Assembly: GCA_023399355.1 (NCBI GenBank)
Contig: JAEWQC010000278.1
Coordinates: 1-54,419, forward strand
DNA length: 54,419 nucleotides
Direction of reading: 5' to 3'
DNA from: Bacillota bacterium
GTDB taxonomy: Bacteria; Bacillota; Clostridia; Acetivibrionales; DTU013
Shown here: piece after piece, positions 43,409-52,064 of the stretch
Numbering within the stretch: position 1 is the first letter of the stretch
Layout: every line of letters begins with the position of its first letter
Position numbers and translations under genes: made by a program
The notes under the pieces: model-generated
Told to the model about the DNA's origin: nothing
The model's database searches: none
The model's input: the letters and a program-made list of their open reading frames with translations, nothing else

Positions 43409-45430
43409 ATGGGTTTTTTAATAATTCCACTGTTAATTCTGGCTGGTATAATCGCATTTTTTATCATGATCGGTTTTAGAATAATTCCAAACAACAAGAT
43501 TGCTATTGTTGAGAAATGGTGGTCTCACAAGGGTTCACTCAATGAGCAGATTATTGCGCTTAAGGGTGAGGCCGGTTTCCAGCCGCAGATCATCAGAGGA
43601 GGCATTCATTTTCTGACCCCTTTGATGTATAAGGTTCATATATGCCCGCTTGTGACTGTCCCCCAGGGACAGATTGCATATGTCTTCGCCCGTGACGGCA
43701 AACCGCTGGAGCCTATCCAGACCTTAAGCAAAGTAGTTCTTGAAGGCAGTAATTTTCAGGACGCCAAAGGATTTTTGCTTAATGGAGGTCAAAAAGGTCC
43801 ACAAAGAGGAATCATCCGTGAAGGCACCTATGCGTTTAACCTGGCACAGTTCATTATCATCACGGAAGAGAAGATATACTATCTGCCAATGGGGACCAGA
43901 GCGGAAGAGACTACGATTCAGAAAATGGCAGAACTGCTCAAAGAAAGAGACGGCTTTAAACCAATTGTAATTAAGGGTAATGATGACAAGGTGGGAATTG
44001 TCACAGTCCATGACGGTCTTTCCTTGAACAGAGATGATATTATAGCCCCCTCTGTCGGTGATGATCCGGCTAATCCTGAAACGTATCATAATAATTTTCA
44101 GGACCCCGAGAAATTTCTGAAGGCAGGAGGATTCAGAGGAAGACAGCATCAGGTTTTAGTTGAAGGTACGTACTTTATTAACCGGTTTTTTGCAACAGTG
44201 GAACTGATCGATAAAACACTAATAGATGTGGGATATGTAGGGGTGGTTGTATCATATATAGGACCCAAAGGTGTAGATTCAACCGGAGATGATTATAAAC
44301 ATGGCGAGCTTGTTGAGAAGGGCTTCAGGGGTGTGTGGAGAGAGCCTCTGATGCCCGGTAAATATGCTTTTAACACCTATGCGGGAAAGATCGTCCTGAT
44401 ACCTACTACAAATATTATACTGAAGTGGATAAGCAACCAGACAGGTTCTCATAAATTTGATGAAAATTTGAAAGAAGTAAGTCTGATTACCAAGGATGCA
44501 TTCGAGCCGTCACTCCCCTTGTCGGTCGTCATGCACATAGACTACAAAAAGGCGCCCTTGGTGATACAGCGGTTCGGGGATGTGAAAATGCTGGTTGACC
44601 AGACGCTTGATCCAATGGTTTCTGCGTACTTTAAGAATATAGGCCAGACGAAGACCCTGATACAACTCATTCAGGAGAGAAATGAAATACAGGATACCTC
44701 ATCCAGGGAGATGAAGATTAAATTTGAGCATTATAATCTTGAACTTGAAGAAGTGTTGATTGGTACCCCATCTGCATCAGCAAACGATAACAAGATTGAG
44801 GTGATACTTGCCCAACTCCGTGACAGACAAATTGCTGTAGAAAGAATAGAGACCTATTCACAGCAGGAAAAAGCAGCCGGGAAAGAGAAAGAATTAAGAG
44901 AGGCTGAATCTAAGGCGTTACAACAGAGATTTCTTACAGAATCTGATATCAATATTCAAATACAAAGCAACCAGGGTAAGGCTGAGTATCAAAGATCACT
45001 GCAGGAAGCCTCCAAGATCAAGGCTATTGCAGAAGCGGAGGCTGAAAAAGAAGCCAGAGTTGGTATTGGCAAGGCTATAGCCATCGAGGAACAGGTAAAG
45101 GCTTATGGCGGGCCACAGTACCAGGTCGTACAGGATGTTATGAACAAGTTTACTTCAGCAATAGAAAAATCAAAAATAGACATCGTACCAAAGACTGTTA
45201 TCAGTATGGGTGGTGCACAAGGACAAGGTAGTTCTGTTAATGCTTTTGAAATGCTTCTTGGGCTTTTGATCAGTGAAAAACTGGGTGTTAAATTTGGTGA
45301 AGAAAGCAAGAATGAAGATGATGTAAGAGTAAAAGGCATCAAAGAATCTATTATGAAAGCGATTGAGCAAGGTACAAAAGGTGATATTGAGACGGCCGAG
45401 CAGGTAGCACCTTCAAAAGAAACTGATTGA
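43409..45430 (+). CDS. SPFH-domain (flotillin/prohibitin-like) membrane protein
   Basis: The 673-residue protein has one N-terminal membrane helix (GFLIIPLLILAGIIAFFIMIGF). An SPFH region is found around residues 290-470. A long Glu/Ala/Lys-rich coiled coil (EKAAGKEKELREAESKALQ) and a C-terminal Gly/Gln segment complete it. It resembles bacterial flotillin-type scaffolds that order membrane domains. TTGGGGGGAG lies just before the ATG. It follows a short stretch (43258-43408) with only a 14-codon frame at 43338 that is not called. Confidence 0.85.
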   Translation: MGFLIIPLLILAGIIAFFIMIGFRIIPNNKIAIVEKWWSHKGSLNEQIIALKGEAGFQPQIIRGGIHFLTPLMYKVHICPLVTVPQGQIAYVFARDGKPLEPIQTLSKVVLEGSNFQDAKGFLLNGGQKGPQRGIIREGTYAFNLAQFIIITEEKIYYLPMGTRAEETTIQKMAELLKERDGFKPIVIKGNDDKVGIVTVHDGLSLNRDDIIAPSVGDDPANPETYHNNFQDPEKFLKAGGFRGRQHQVLVEGTYFINRFFATVELIDKTLIDVGYVGVVVSYIGPKGVDSTGDDYKHGELVEKGFRGVWREPLMPGKYAFNTYAGKIVLIPTTNIILKWISNQTGSHKFDENLKEVSLITKDAFEPSLPLSVVMHIDYKKAPLVIQRFGDVKMLVDQTLDPMVSAYFKNIGQTKTLIQLIQERNEIQDTSSREMKIKFEHYNLELEEVLIGTPSASANDNKIEVILAQLRDRQIAVERIETYSQQEKAAGKEKELREAESKALQQRFLTESDINIQIQSNQGKAEYQRSLQEASKIKAIAEAEAEKEARVGIGKAIAIEEQVKAYGGPQYQVVQDVMNKFTSAIEKSKIDIVPKTVISMGGAQGQGSSVNAFEMLLGLLISEKLGVKFGEESKNEDDVRVKGIKESIMKAIEQGTKGDIETAEQVAPSKETD

Positions 45431-45446
45431 TAGTGCGGCGGGTTGA

Positions 45447-45587
45447 ACCGGTTCTGCTGCAATTATTCTGCTGTTATTTCACACAGTTTGGCATACAATG
45501 GCCCTGCTTCAGAATGGTGAAGCAAAAAATGAAGTATCCTCAGTAATATGGAACAAAAGCCTGGACCTTAATCAGCCCAGGCTTTAA
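45447..45587 (+). pseudogene. Fragment of a second HsmA-like gene
   Basis: A frame without a start codon, beginning just after a stop, reads TGSAAIILLLFHTVWHTMAL and continues LLQNGEAKNE to a TAA. It matches TGATAIILMLFHAVWASIVL and LLQNHEKMK of the HsmA-like protein at 41309 at both DNA and protein level. It has lost the first two thirds and the last helix. It is a degraded paralogue or the scar of a local duplication. Confidence 0.75.
45556..45585. terminator. Hairpin between the SPFH and amidohydrolase genes
   Basis: AAAGCCTGG (45556-45564) and CCAGGCTTT (45577-45585) form a perfect 9-bp stem with a 12-base loop between two convergent genes. A T-rich stretch (ATTTTTG) follows about 7 bases later on the plus strand. 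It may end transcription in both directions. Confidence 0.55.
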
Positions 45588-45639
45588 CAGATTTTTGACT
45601 CATTTCCGCAATGGGAGAATGAATTTATTTTTCCTTTTC

Positions 45640-46869
45640 CTATTTCCTGTCTGTTTTAAGAACTGCATTCAACATAACGCTTGCACCGGCGGTACACTGC
45701 TCTGTTGAGGTGTATTCCAGTTCACAGTGGCTGTGACCCTCTTTGGAGGGAACAAAAATCATGGTTGTCGGCATCATGCAGGATACAAATTGAGCATCAT
45801 GACCTGCGCCGCTGTTGATATACTGATTTGATATGCCCAGTTCATCAACGCTGCTCTTCACATAACCAACCAGTTCCTTGTCAAAGTATACAGTGTCGCG
45901 GGCCCATGCCAGTTCATAACCGGTCCTGCACTTGGACATTTCCTTCGGAATACTTTTGATGATTTCTACTACCTGCTTGATGACTTCAGGATTTTCATGC
46001 CTGGCATCAATAGAGAAATCAACTTCATCGGGAATAACCGTATGGACGTTCGGGTGGCATTTTATTTCACCTGTCGTATAAACGAGAGCGGGATCGAGTT
46101 TGTCGAGTTCCTGATGCAGGTATATCAGAACCTGTGCAGCTGCGTAAAGTGCATCCTGCCTGTAGCTCATGGGGGTGGTTCCGGCATGGTCTGCTTGTCC
46201 GAAGGTCCTGATTCTGTAGTTTACCATTCCCAGCACGCAGGTAACAACGCCTATATCCTTCTTAGCGGCTTCAAGGATGGGACCCTGCTCGATATGAGTT
46301 TCAAACATGGCCATGTATTTGTCGGGGTTTAAGCGGTTTTTCTGTTCACCTTTGTAAGGACTGGCATCCAGGGCTTCTCCGAAAGTTTTACCGGCATCCA
46401 GTATGCTTTTGGAAGACAGCATCTTTTCTTTTTCAAATTTTCCGCAAATCACGCCTGAAGACATCATCGCAGGAGGATAAAGAGAGCCTTCCTCGTTCGT
46501 CCAAATCATTGCCGTAATGGGATGCCTGTGTGGAATATTCTGTTCTGCAATCGTTTCAAGTACTTCCATTGCAGTTATCACACCCAGAATTCCGTCGTAA
46601 TTTCCACCGTTTTTAACAGAGTCTGTATGGGAGGCCATGACGATTCTTTTCAGGTCCGGCTCAGACCCGGCAAGCGTTGCATACATATTGGCCATATCGT
46701 CGGTCTCGACGGTTGCTCCGATTATTGTCATTCTTCTTTTGAATTCATCTCTGGCCTGATGTGCTTCAGGAGACAAGGAGTATCTTGTGACTCCGCCATG
46801 TCCTGCATCCCCGAATTTTGAGAAGGTCTTAATCTTGTCGTGCACTCTTTTCATATTACAGGTGTACAT
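45640..46869 (-). CDS. M20-family N-carbamoyl-amino acid/allantoate amidohydrolase-like enzyme
   Basis: The 409-residue cytoplasmic metalloenzyme has the zinc ligand motifs ASHTDSVKNGGNYDGILGV, WTNEEGS and ETHIEQGP, the dimerisation domain with QADHAGTTPM, and SGAGHDAQFVS near the end. These place it with hydantoin-utilisation carbamoylases and allantoate amidohydrolases. It would release an amino acid plus carbon dioxide and ammonia from an N-carbamoyl or ureido compound. The frame extends to 46932, but the ATG at 46869 has AAGGAG 10 bases upstream. A terminator-like hairpin precedes it. The substrate cannot be told from sequence. Confidence 0.85.
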   Translation of the reverse strand: MYTCNMKRVHDKIKTFSKFGDAGHGGVTRYSLSPEAHQARDEFKRRMTIIGATVETDDMANMYATLAGSEPDLKRIVMASHTDSVKNGGNYDGILGVITAMEVLETIAEQNIPHRHPITAMIWTNEEGSLYPPAMMSSGVICGKFEKEKMLSSKSILDAGKTFGEALDASPYKGEQKNRLNPDKYMAMFETHIEQGPILEAAKKDIGVVTCVLGMVNYRIRTFGQADHAGTTPMSYRQDALYAAAQVLIYLHQELDKLDPALVYTTGEIKCHPNVHTVIPDEVDFSIDARHENPEVIKQVVEIIKSIPKEMSKCRTGYELAWARDTVYFDKELVGYVKSSVDELGISNQYINSGAGHDAQFVSCMMPTTMIFVPSKEGHSHCELEYTSTEQCTAGASVMLNAVLKTDRK

Positions 46870-46921
46870 CCTATTTAATCTCCTTCTATTTAAAATATTT
46901 AATCCTTCTTTGCTGAATATG

Positions 46922-46951
46922 AAAAAGCGCAACCTTTTTATTGGTATGCGC
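46922..46951 (-). promoter_or_regulatory. Terminator-like hairpin in the leader of the amidohydrolase gene
   Basis: Read on the minus strand, GCGCAACC/GGTTGCGC-type arms (46943-46951 and 46927-46934, one bulged base) are followed by TTTTT (46922-46926), about 50 bases before the start codon. No minus-strand gene ends just upstream, so it may be an attenuator. No T-box or known riboswitch core was recognised in front of it. Confidence 0.4.
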
Positions 46952-47244
46952 CTTTACTTTACCCTGATTTTTCTTCCATGACGTCATCATGGCCGACAGG
47001 AAGAAAATATGAGTATTCATTTAAATAAAATTATCTCACTTCTTAATTTGATTTACAAGTGATTTTTGATGGAACCACCTTATTCCTTCTGCTCAACTTC
47101 GGATCATTTTATGTAATAAAAACGAAGCAGTAATAAAAAATTCTTTTGTTTTTTGCAGTTTGCTATGACAATCTGGTAAACTTATAGCATGGAATGACGG
47201 ATTTATCGGGATTTGCCCGGGTAAAACAAGAGGAAAGAAGCTGG

Positions 47245-48222
47245 ATGAGAACCAATATGAATATATACTTCGCGCCGATGGAGGGCTTGAGCGGGTACAT
47301 CTATCGAAATGCCCATCATGTCTGTTTCAACCATATTGATAAATATTTTTCACCCTTTGTTTCCGTCAATGAGAGCGGAAATTTCAAGAAGCGGGAGTTG
47401 GAAGACCTTGCACCGGAACATAATGGAGATTTGGTTCTGATTCCGCAGTTGCTTGCAAATAAAACATCTGAATTTGTCCTTTTTGCAGAAAGAATCAAGC
47501 AGATGGGATATAAGGAGATCAATTTAAACCTGGGATGTCCTTCCGGCACCGTAGTGGCTAAAAACAAGGGATCCGGCTTTCTGGCGAAGACTGCGGAACT
47601 GGACGCATTCCTTTACGGGATCTTCGCCTGGGGAGGAACCGGAATCTCTATAAAAACCAGAATCGGGAAAGAACATCCGGATGAATTTTATGAATTAATC
47701 GAGATTTTCAATAAATATCCGATAAAGGAACTGACCATCCATCCGAGGATCCAAAAGGACTTTTATAAAAACAAGCCGAATATGGAATTGTTTCGATATG
47801 CTTTGAACCATAGTAAAAATCCACTTTGCTATAACGGCAACCTTTTTACTGCCAATCAATATCAGGAGTTCTCAACGGGGTATCCAGGCGTGAAATCTGT
47901 TATGCTGGGCAGGGGATTATTGGTCAATCCCGGTTTGTCAAAAGAGATCAAAGCAACTGCTAAAGCGGATAAAAGTACGATCATGACATTCCATGATATG
48001 ATTTACAGCGAATATAAGAAGGTACTGCCCGGGGATGTGACGATTCTGTACAAAATGAAGGAAATCTGGTTCTATCTGGCTTTGCTGTTTACAAACCATG
48101 ATAAATATGCCAGGAAAATCAGGAAATCCACAAGGCTATCCGATTACGATGCTGCTGTCTCAAGCCTGTTCCGGGAGCAGGATCTTTTATACAACTATGA
48201 AGGGAATCTTGATCAGGTTTAA
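47245..48222 (+). CDS. dus: tRNA-dihydrouridine synthase
   Basis: The 325-residue FMN enzyme reduces uridine to dihydrouridine in tRNA. It begins IYFAPMEGLSGYIYRNAHH (FMN phosphate and ring contacts), has the catalytic Cys in EINLNLGCPSGTV, KTRIG, LTIHPRIQKDFY and the C-terminal VMLGRGLLVNPG loop. The frame extends to 47194, but the ATG at 47245 follows AGGAAAG at fitting distance and gives the usual N-terminus. It is monocistronic and convergent with the GntR operon. Confidence 0.93.
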   Translation: MRTNMNIYFAPMEGLSGYIYRNAHHVCFNHIDKYFSPFVSVNESGNFKKRELEDLAPEHNGDLVLIPQLLANKTSEFVLFAERIKQMGYKEINLNLGCPSGTVVAKNKGSGFLAKTAELDAFLYGIFAWGGTGISIKTRIGKEHPDEFYELIEIFNKYPIKELTIHPRIQKDFYKNKPNMELFRYALNHSKNPLCYNGNLFTANQYQEFSTGYPGVKSVMLGRGLLVNPGLSKEIKATAKADKSTIMTFHDMIYSEYKKVLPGDVTILYKMKEIWFYLALLFTNHDKYARKIRKSTRLSDYDAAVSSLFREQDLLYNYEGNLDQV

Positions 48223-48248
48223 ATTGCGGCAACATTACTCCGCCAGTC

Positions 48249-48626
48249 TTATGCATCGCTGTTGTAATAGCGCTTGACCAGCTCTATCACGTCTGACATG
48301 GAAAGGCCCAGCGCCTGGTAGAATGCGATGTCTTCCTTGAATTTCTCAGAAGCCAGCCTGTTCCGTTTTTCATCCAGTGCTTTTGACCCAAGAGAAGACA
48401 CGAAACAGCCTTTACCGGCTATAGTATAAATGAAACCTTCCCTCTCCAGTTCCTCCCATGCCATTTTTACCGGAATTACACTGATCCGGAGTTCCTTTGC
48501 GATGGTACGGATTGGCGGCAGGCAGAAATCATTCAGTAATTCGCCTTTGATGATCTGTGCGCTGATCTGCTCAAATATCTGCTGATAAATCGGATCACCC
48601 GATGTATTTGATATCACAATATTCAT
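48249..48626 (-). CDS. GntR-family (YtrA-type) repressor
   Basis: The 125-residue protein is a short GntR regulator. A winged helix occupies about residues 10-72 (GDPIYQQIFEQISAQIIKGEL and IRTIAKELRISVIPVKMAWEELEREGFIYTIAGKGCFV), followed by a short helical dimer segment ending in YYNSDA, the YtrA layout. The ATG at 48626 was chosen since GTGAGAG precedes it. It is the last gene of a three-gene minus-strand operon with an ABC ATPase and a permease. The palindrome in front of the operon is its likely operator. Confidence 0.9.
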   Translation of the reverse strand: MNIVISNTSGDPIYQQIFEQISAQIIKGELLNDFCLPPIRTIAKELRISVIPVKMAWEELEREGFIYTIAGKGCFVSSLGSKALDEKRNRLASEKFKEDIAFYQALGLSMSDVIELVKRYYNSDA

Positions 48627-48633
48627 GGTACTC

Positions 48634-49281
48634 TCACAAGTCGACTTTCTCAAAGTTGGAAGCGGATTTTTTATAGACGAATAACATCGTCAACGTCCAT
48701 ACGGAAAATCCGGCAATCAACAGCGGCAGTTGTCTCATGGCGGTTCCCGGGACATTCGTGTCAAGGTAGGTTTTCAGCGGTGATGGGATCCAGACGAGCG
48801 ATTCTGCAACGAGGATATATAGAGTTATTGCGATACTGCCAAAGATGAAGGCCGTACCTGCTCTGAAGGCTGTTTTGTAAAAAGTCGGTATAAAAATGAT
48901 ATTAAAAAGAGCAAACATAAGGAAGACCAGTCCGAAAAATGCGACATTCGCGTCAATGCCGGCCAGGTTGCCTCTTGGATTAATCGCTGCGCTTATTACG
49001 GCAAACGGTATCGAGAAGACGATTTGTACGAGTTCAATAATCGCAACCATCCAGCACCTTGCCTTCACTGCATCCCTCTTTCGTATCGGCAGAGTAACAG
49101 TGTAAAAGATATCCTTATTTTCTCTTCCGGAAAGGAATATGAAGAAGAGCGACAAGGTAGTATAGAAAAATGACACATAATAGGGATAAGACGGTATCAG
49201 CATCATTAAGCTAAATGACAGGAAAATAAATGTTGTCGGATGTGTCGCCAGTTTGAATTCTTTATAAAGCAGGTTTTTCAT
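48634..49281 (-). CDS. ABC-2 type permease of the GntR operon
   Basis: The 215-residue protein has about six membrane segments and the family pattern LYKEFKLATHPTTFIFL and LPIRKRDAVKARCW seen in ABC-2 permeases that pair with YtrB-like ATPases. It lies between the ATPase gene (6 bases apart) and the GntR gene (7 bases apart). It is likely a peptide or antibiotic exporter/sensor component induced by cell-envelope stress. Confidence 0.85.
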   Translation of the reverse strand: MKNLLYKEFKLATHPTTFIFLSFSLMMLIPSYPYYVSFFYTTLSLFFIFLSGRENKDIFYTVTLPIRKRDAVKARCWMVAIIELVQIVFSIPFAVISAAINPRGNLAGIDANVAFFGLVFLMFALFNIIFIPTFYKTAFRAGTAFIFGSIAITLYILVAESLVWIPSPLKTYLDTNVPGTAMRQLPLLIAGFSVWTLTMLFVYKKSASNFEKVDL

Positions 49282-49287
49282 TTCTGA

Positions 49288-50130
49288 TTACTCCCTTTCT
49301 ATATGGATCATAATGGATTCGAGATTGGCGGGCGATGTTTCCATGCCGGCAGGTGCAGGCAGGTCCGATGTCATCATGAGTCCTTCAAATCCGAATTTGT
49401 GCTCCCTGCAGCCAATTATCTTCCGGGAAAATTGCTCCGTAAGCTGATGGGTCGTTCCTTTAACGATCTTATAGCAATCGAGGAAGCTGTCCTTGTCAGT
49501 ACAGGCAATGATCTCCCCGTTTTTAATGTAGGTTATGAAATCAGCGCATTTTTCCAGGTCGGAGGTAATGTGCGTGGAAAAAAGGATACTATGCTCTCCA
49601 TCCTCAATAATCTCCTGGAACAGTTCAAGCAAATCATCCCGCGATACCGGATCAAGACCGCTGGTCGGCTCGTCCAGGATCAGAAGCCGTGCGCGGTGCG
49701 ACAGTGCCAGAGCAAGGGAATATTTTACCCTCATGCCGGCAGATAATTCATCAATCCTTTTTTCGGGATCAAGATCAAATCGTTTCAGGCAACTCGTATA
49801 TTCCTCTTCGTCCCAATCGCTATAAAATCTTTTAGTCACCTCTGTAATGGTTTTAAGTTTCTTTTTAGGATAATAGTCGACACCGCCCAATACCAGACCT
49901 ATTTTTTGCTTGCAGGAAAATTCCTTCTCAGTAAAATCATCACCAAGGACAGTTACCGTCCCGCTATCAGGATGCACCAGCCCCAGCATGGACTTTAACG
50001 TTGTCGTCTTTCCCGCTCCGTTTCTGCCGATGAACCCCATGATATACCCTTTCTCAAGTGAAAAGGATACCTTGTGCAGCGAAAATTTCTCATAATTTTT
50101 ACATAAATTTTGGACAGACAATATCATCAT
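49288..50130 (-). CDS. ABC transporter ATP-binding protein of the GntR operon
   Basis: The 280-residue ATPase has Walker A GFIGRNGAGKTTT, signature LSAGMRVKYSLALAL and Walker B LLILDEPTSGLDP, then the His switch FSTHITSDL. The frame extends to 50208 but the part before 50130 is leader and promoter; GGAGG lies 11 bases before the ATG at 50130. It is the first gene of the GntR/YtrA-type operon. Substrate unknown, most likely a cell-wall-active compound. Confidence 0.92.
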   Translation of the reverse strand: MMILSVQNLCKNYEKFSLHKVSFSLEKGYIMGFIGRNGAGKTTTLKSMLGLVHPDSGTVTVLGDDFTEKEFSCKQKIGLVLGGVDYYPKKKLKTITEVTKRFYSDWDEEEYTSCLKRFDLDPEKRIDELSAGMRVKYSLALALSHRARLLILDEPTSGLDPVSRDDLLELFQEIIEDGEHSILFSTHITSDLEKCADFITYIKNGEIIACTDKDSFLDCYKIVKGTTHQLTEQFSRKIIGCREHKFGFEGLMMTSDLPAPAGMETSPANLESIMIHIERE

Positions 50131-50153
50131 TAAGTATTCGGCCTCCTCTATAC

Positions 50154-50202
50154 TGTGTACATCGTATATACACAATATAACACATGCAAAAAGGAGTGTC
50201 AA
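50154..50202 (-). promoter_or_regulatory. Promoter and YtrA-type operator of the GntR/ABC operon
   Basis: On the minus strand TTGACA (50197-50202) and TATATT (50174-50179) are 17 bases apart. The inverted repeat TGTGTA (50154-50159)/TACACA (50169-50174) lies over the predicted start site, 24 bases before the ATPase ATG. Spacing and G-T-G-T-A core agree with known YtrA-family operators, so the GntR protein of the operon probably binds here. Confidence 0.65.
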
Positions 50203-50360
50203 TATCATGAAATAAGATCTTAACCGGGAATAGATCCTATATTTTTCTGCCGAAGTGTGAAATAATTACAGAGGGTATTTTACGAAGAGAATTTTAAAGA
50301 GGAGATGACTCTTGCTTTAATTTTTGAAATACCAAATAAAGATCCGGGGAAGTTTAATAT

Positions 50361-51065
50361 ATGCTGATACCATCCTATCTTGTAAATGAAAAGTTCGACG
50401 ATCGTTATTTTGATGTGGTCAATGCGTTGGATGAGGCGCAACAGATCTATTTCAGGAATAATAACCTGCTTGAGCGCATAAATATTGCACAGGAATCGGG
50501 AACTGCTTTTATCATTGGTGAAACAGGCTTTGGCGCCGGACGTGTGGTAGTTTCGCTGATGGAATTTCTGGAAAGAAGCGGGTTGAAAGAGGTCTCCATA
50601 GAATATTACTCTGTCGAACTGTATCCCTTGACTGCGGAGAGAATGCTCCAAATCCTGAGCGGATTCACGGACCGTGCAGGCGAGAAGATTGAAACACTTG
50701 CAAAGGCTTATCGAAGTATCGATATCACCGTTGCCGGCTGGCACTCCATGAAAATACGACAACCATACGGAACGCTTTTTTTGAATCTTTGGGTCGGCGA
50801 AGCGCTTGAAATGGTAGATGCTTTGGAAAAAACCTGCGATGTCTGGTTCCTTGATGGACACAGCCCCAAAAAAAATCCTTCGATATGGCGGCCTGAGCTG
50901 CTTATGGCCATCGGAAAAAAGACGAAACGTGGAGGAACCTGTTCCACTTTTACGGTATCGGTTGCTGTGAGAAAATCGTTGGCAGAAGCCGGATTTTTAC
51001 TGAACAAGCTCCCCGGGTGCGGTGTTAAAAATGAAGTGCTGCAGGGAATCAAGCAATATCTTTAG
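50361..51065 (+). CDS. mnmD: MnmD-like tRNA 5-methylaminomethyl-2-thiouridine methyltransferase
   Basis: The 234-residue SAM-dependent methyltransferase has NIAQESGTAFIIGETGFGAG as the SAM loop, IEYYSVELYPL, DVWFLDGHSPKKNPSIW with the catalytic Asp-Gly-x-x-P/K motif and the RRGGTCSTFT-like RGGTCSTFT strand. These match the MnmC N-domain/MnmD family that methylates the wobble uridine of some tRNAs. Full-length MnmC also has an oxidase domain, absent here. GGGGAAG precedes the ATG. It stands alone, divergent from the GntR operon. Confidence 0.85.
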   Translation: MLIPSYLVNEKFDDRYFDVVNALDEAQQIYFRNNNLLERINIAQESGTAFIIGETGFGAGRVVVSLMEFLERSGLKEVSIEYYSVELYPLTAERMLQILSGFTDRAGEKIETLAKAYRSIDITVAGWHSMKIRQPYGTLFLNLWVGEALEMVDALEKTCDVWFLDGHSPKKNPSIWRPELLMAIGKKTKRGGTCSTFTVSVAVRKSLAEAGFLLNKLPGCGVKNEVLQGIKQYL

Positions 51066-51159
51066 AATCGCAGGATGCTATTCTTATTTTTTTATTGACC
51101 GTTATTGTCAGTATTATCAGTATAAAATCATCAAAAGCTAAAAAGAATGAATTTCCCTC

Positions 51160-51218
51160 TTGACTGGTGATAAAGATGAGGCTTATAATTACTTCGTACA
51201 CGAAATAATCGTATACGA
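51160..51218 (+). promoter_or_regulatory. Promoter with two palindromic operator sites upstream of marR
   Basis: TTGACT (51160-51165) and a consensus TATAAT (51184-51189) are 18 bases apart. Right after the -10 box come two palindromes, TTCGTACACGAA (51193-51204) and TCGTATACGA (51209-51218), which would cover the transcription start. MarR proteins often bind such sites in front of their own operon. The transcript would have a leader of about 320 bases. Confidence 0.65.
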
Positions 51219-51525
51219 ATATTGTCTATGCGAAATAATAACGAGGCAAAGATGTCCCGCATCTCTATGGATTTTTTGCTTCAGCAAAAAGCCTGGGTGG
51301 CGGGTACCGATTTGGTTGTCAGGCGGTGAGCATCTCTCACGTTTGTATACATGGGCGAGCAGCAAGCAAGCCTGCGGCCAGCCCCCGGATGCATGGGCGA
51401 GCAGCAAGCAAAGCCTGCGGTCAGCCTCGCTGAAACGTAGCATCGGTAAGAATATGTTTCTACAATCGTAGCATTTTCTTTGAACCAATTCGTTATAAGG
51501 GGGTAAATGAAGGAGGAGATAATTT
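51219..51525. other. Long GC-richer leader between the promoter and marR
   Basis: These 300 bases are richer in G and C than the surroundings. They contain short hairpins (for example TTTTTGC TTCA GCAAAAA near 51276-51293) and the 42-base-period direct repeat listed separately. Open frames cross it on both strands, but none has a start with ribosome binding site or protein-like composition. Confidence 0.5.
51350..51426. repeat. Two direct repeats of about 34 bases
   Basis: The unit CATGGGCGAGCAGCAAGCAA followed by GCCTGCGG(C/T)CAGCC occurs at 51350-51383 and again at 51392-51426, with one base substitution and one extra A. The period is 42 bases. It lies in the leader of the marR operon. Confidence 0.8.
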
Positions 51526-51978
51526 TTGGCTAATGGGAATGACAAGGAAGAAGTTGGAAGGTTGTTTTTTGAACTGGGGAAATTGCTGAGGCAATACATG
51601 CGTAAAAATTTTGAGGATGAGGGCATAACAATGCCGCAGGGCGCTGTTATCAGTGCATTGAAAAGAGGCGGCGAAATGATGATAAGCGAGTTGAGCCACA
51701 AGCTTAATTTGTCAAATAGCACGGTTTCAGGCATCATTGACAGGATGGAAAAGCAACAGCTGGTTGAACGTGTAAGGAGTGAAGAGGACAGACGGATCGT
51801 ATATGTGAAGGTATCCCCGAAATTTGATGAAATGCACAAAGAAGCCTATAAAAAGATGGAAAAGGCTTTTGAAGAACTGCTTAATTCAGGATCTCCCGAA
51901 GAGATCGCAAAAATAATCGATGGATTGAATGCTTTGAAGAAAGTTTTAGGTGAATGTAATAAAAAGGAGTGTCAATAA
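51526..51978 (+). CDS. MarR-family transcriptional regulator
   Basis: The 150-residue protein has the MarR winged helix: GMxxP-like ITMPQGAVISALKR, MISELSHKLNLSNSTVSGIIDRME as recognition helix and the wing VRSEEDRRIVYVKVS. It starts at TTG, 9 bases after AAGGAGG; no ATG in frame is better placed. It is 86 bases upstream of two ABC exporter genes. It most likely represses itself and them, through the palindromes at 51193-51218, until a drug-like ligand binds. Confidence 0.93.
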   Translation: MANGNDKEEVGRLFFELGKLLRQYMRKNFEDEGITMPQGAVISALKRGGEMMISELSHKLNLSNSTVSGIIDRMEKQQLVERVRSEEDRRIVYVKVSPKFDEMHKEAYKKMEKAFEELLNSGSPEEIAKIIDGLNALKKVLGECNKKECQ

Positions 51979-52064
51979 TTATTTTTAAAATGGAAAGACA
52001 CTTCATAAAGAATAGCGTATAAATAAAATGGTGTTTTTTATTATTAGAGAGAAAGGATATAAAT

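Noticed and set aside
46956..47190. T-box leader for the amidohydrolase gene
   Set aside because: A GGTGGTTCC-like string is present on the minus strand but the full T-box sequence and a specifier stem could not be found.
51160..51471. 103-codon frame (and a 216-codon minus-strand frame) upstream of marR
   Set aside because: They run through the promoter, palindromes and direct repeats, lack start signals and have repeat-driven composition.
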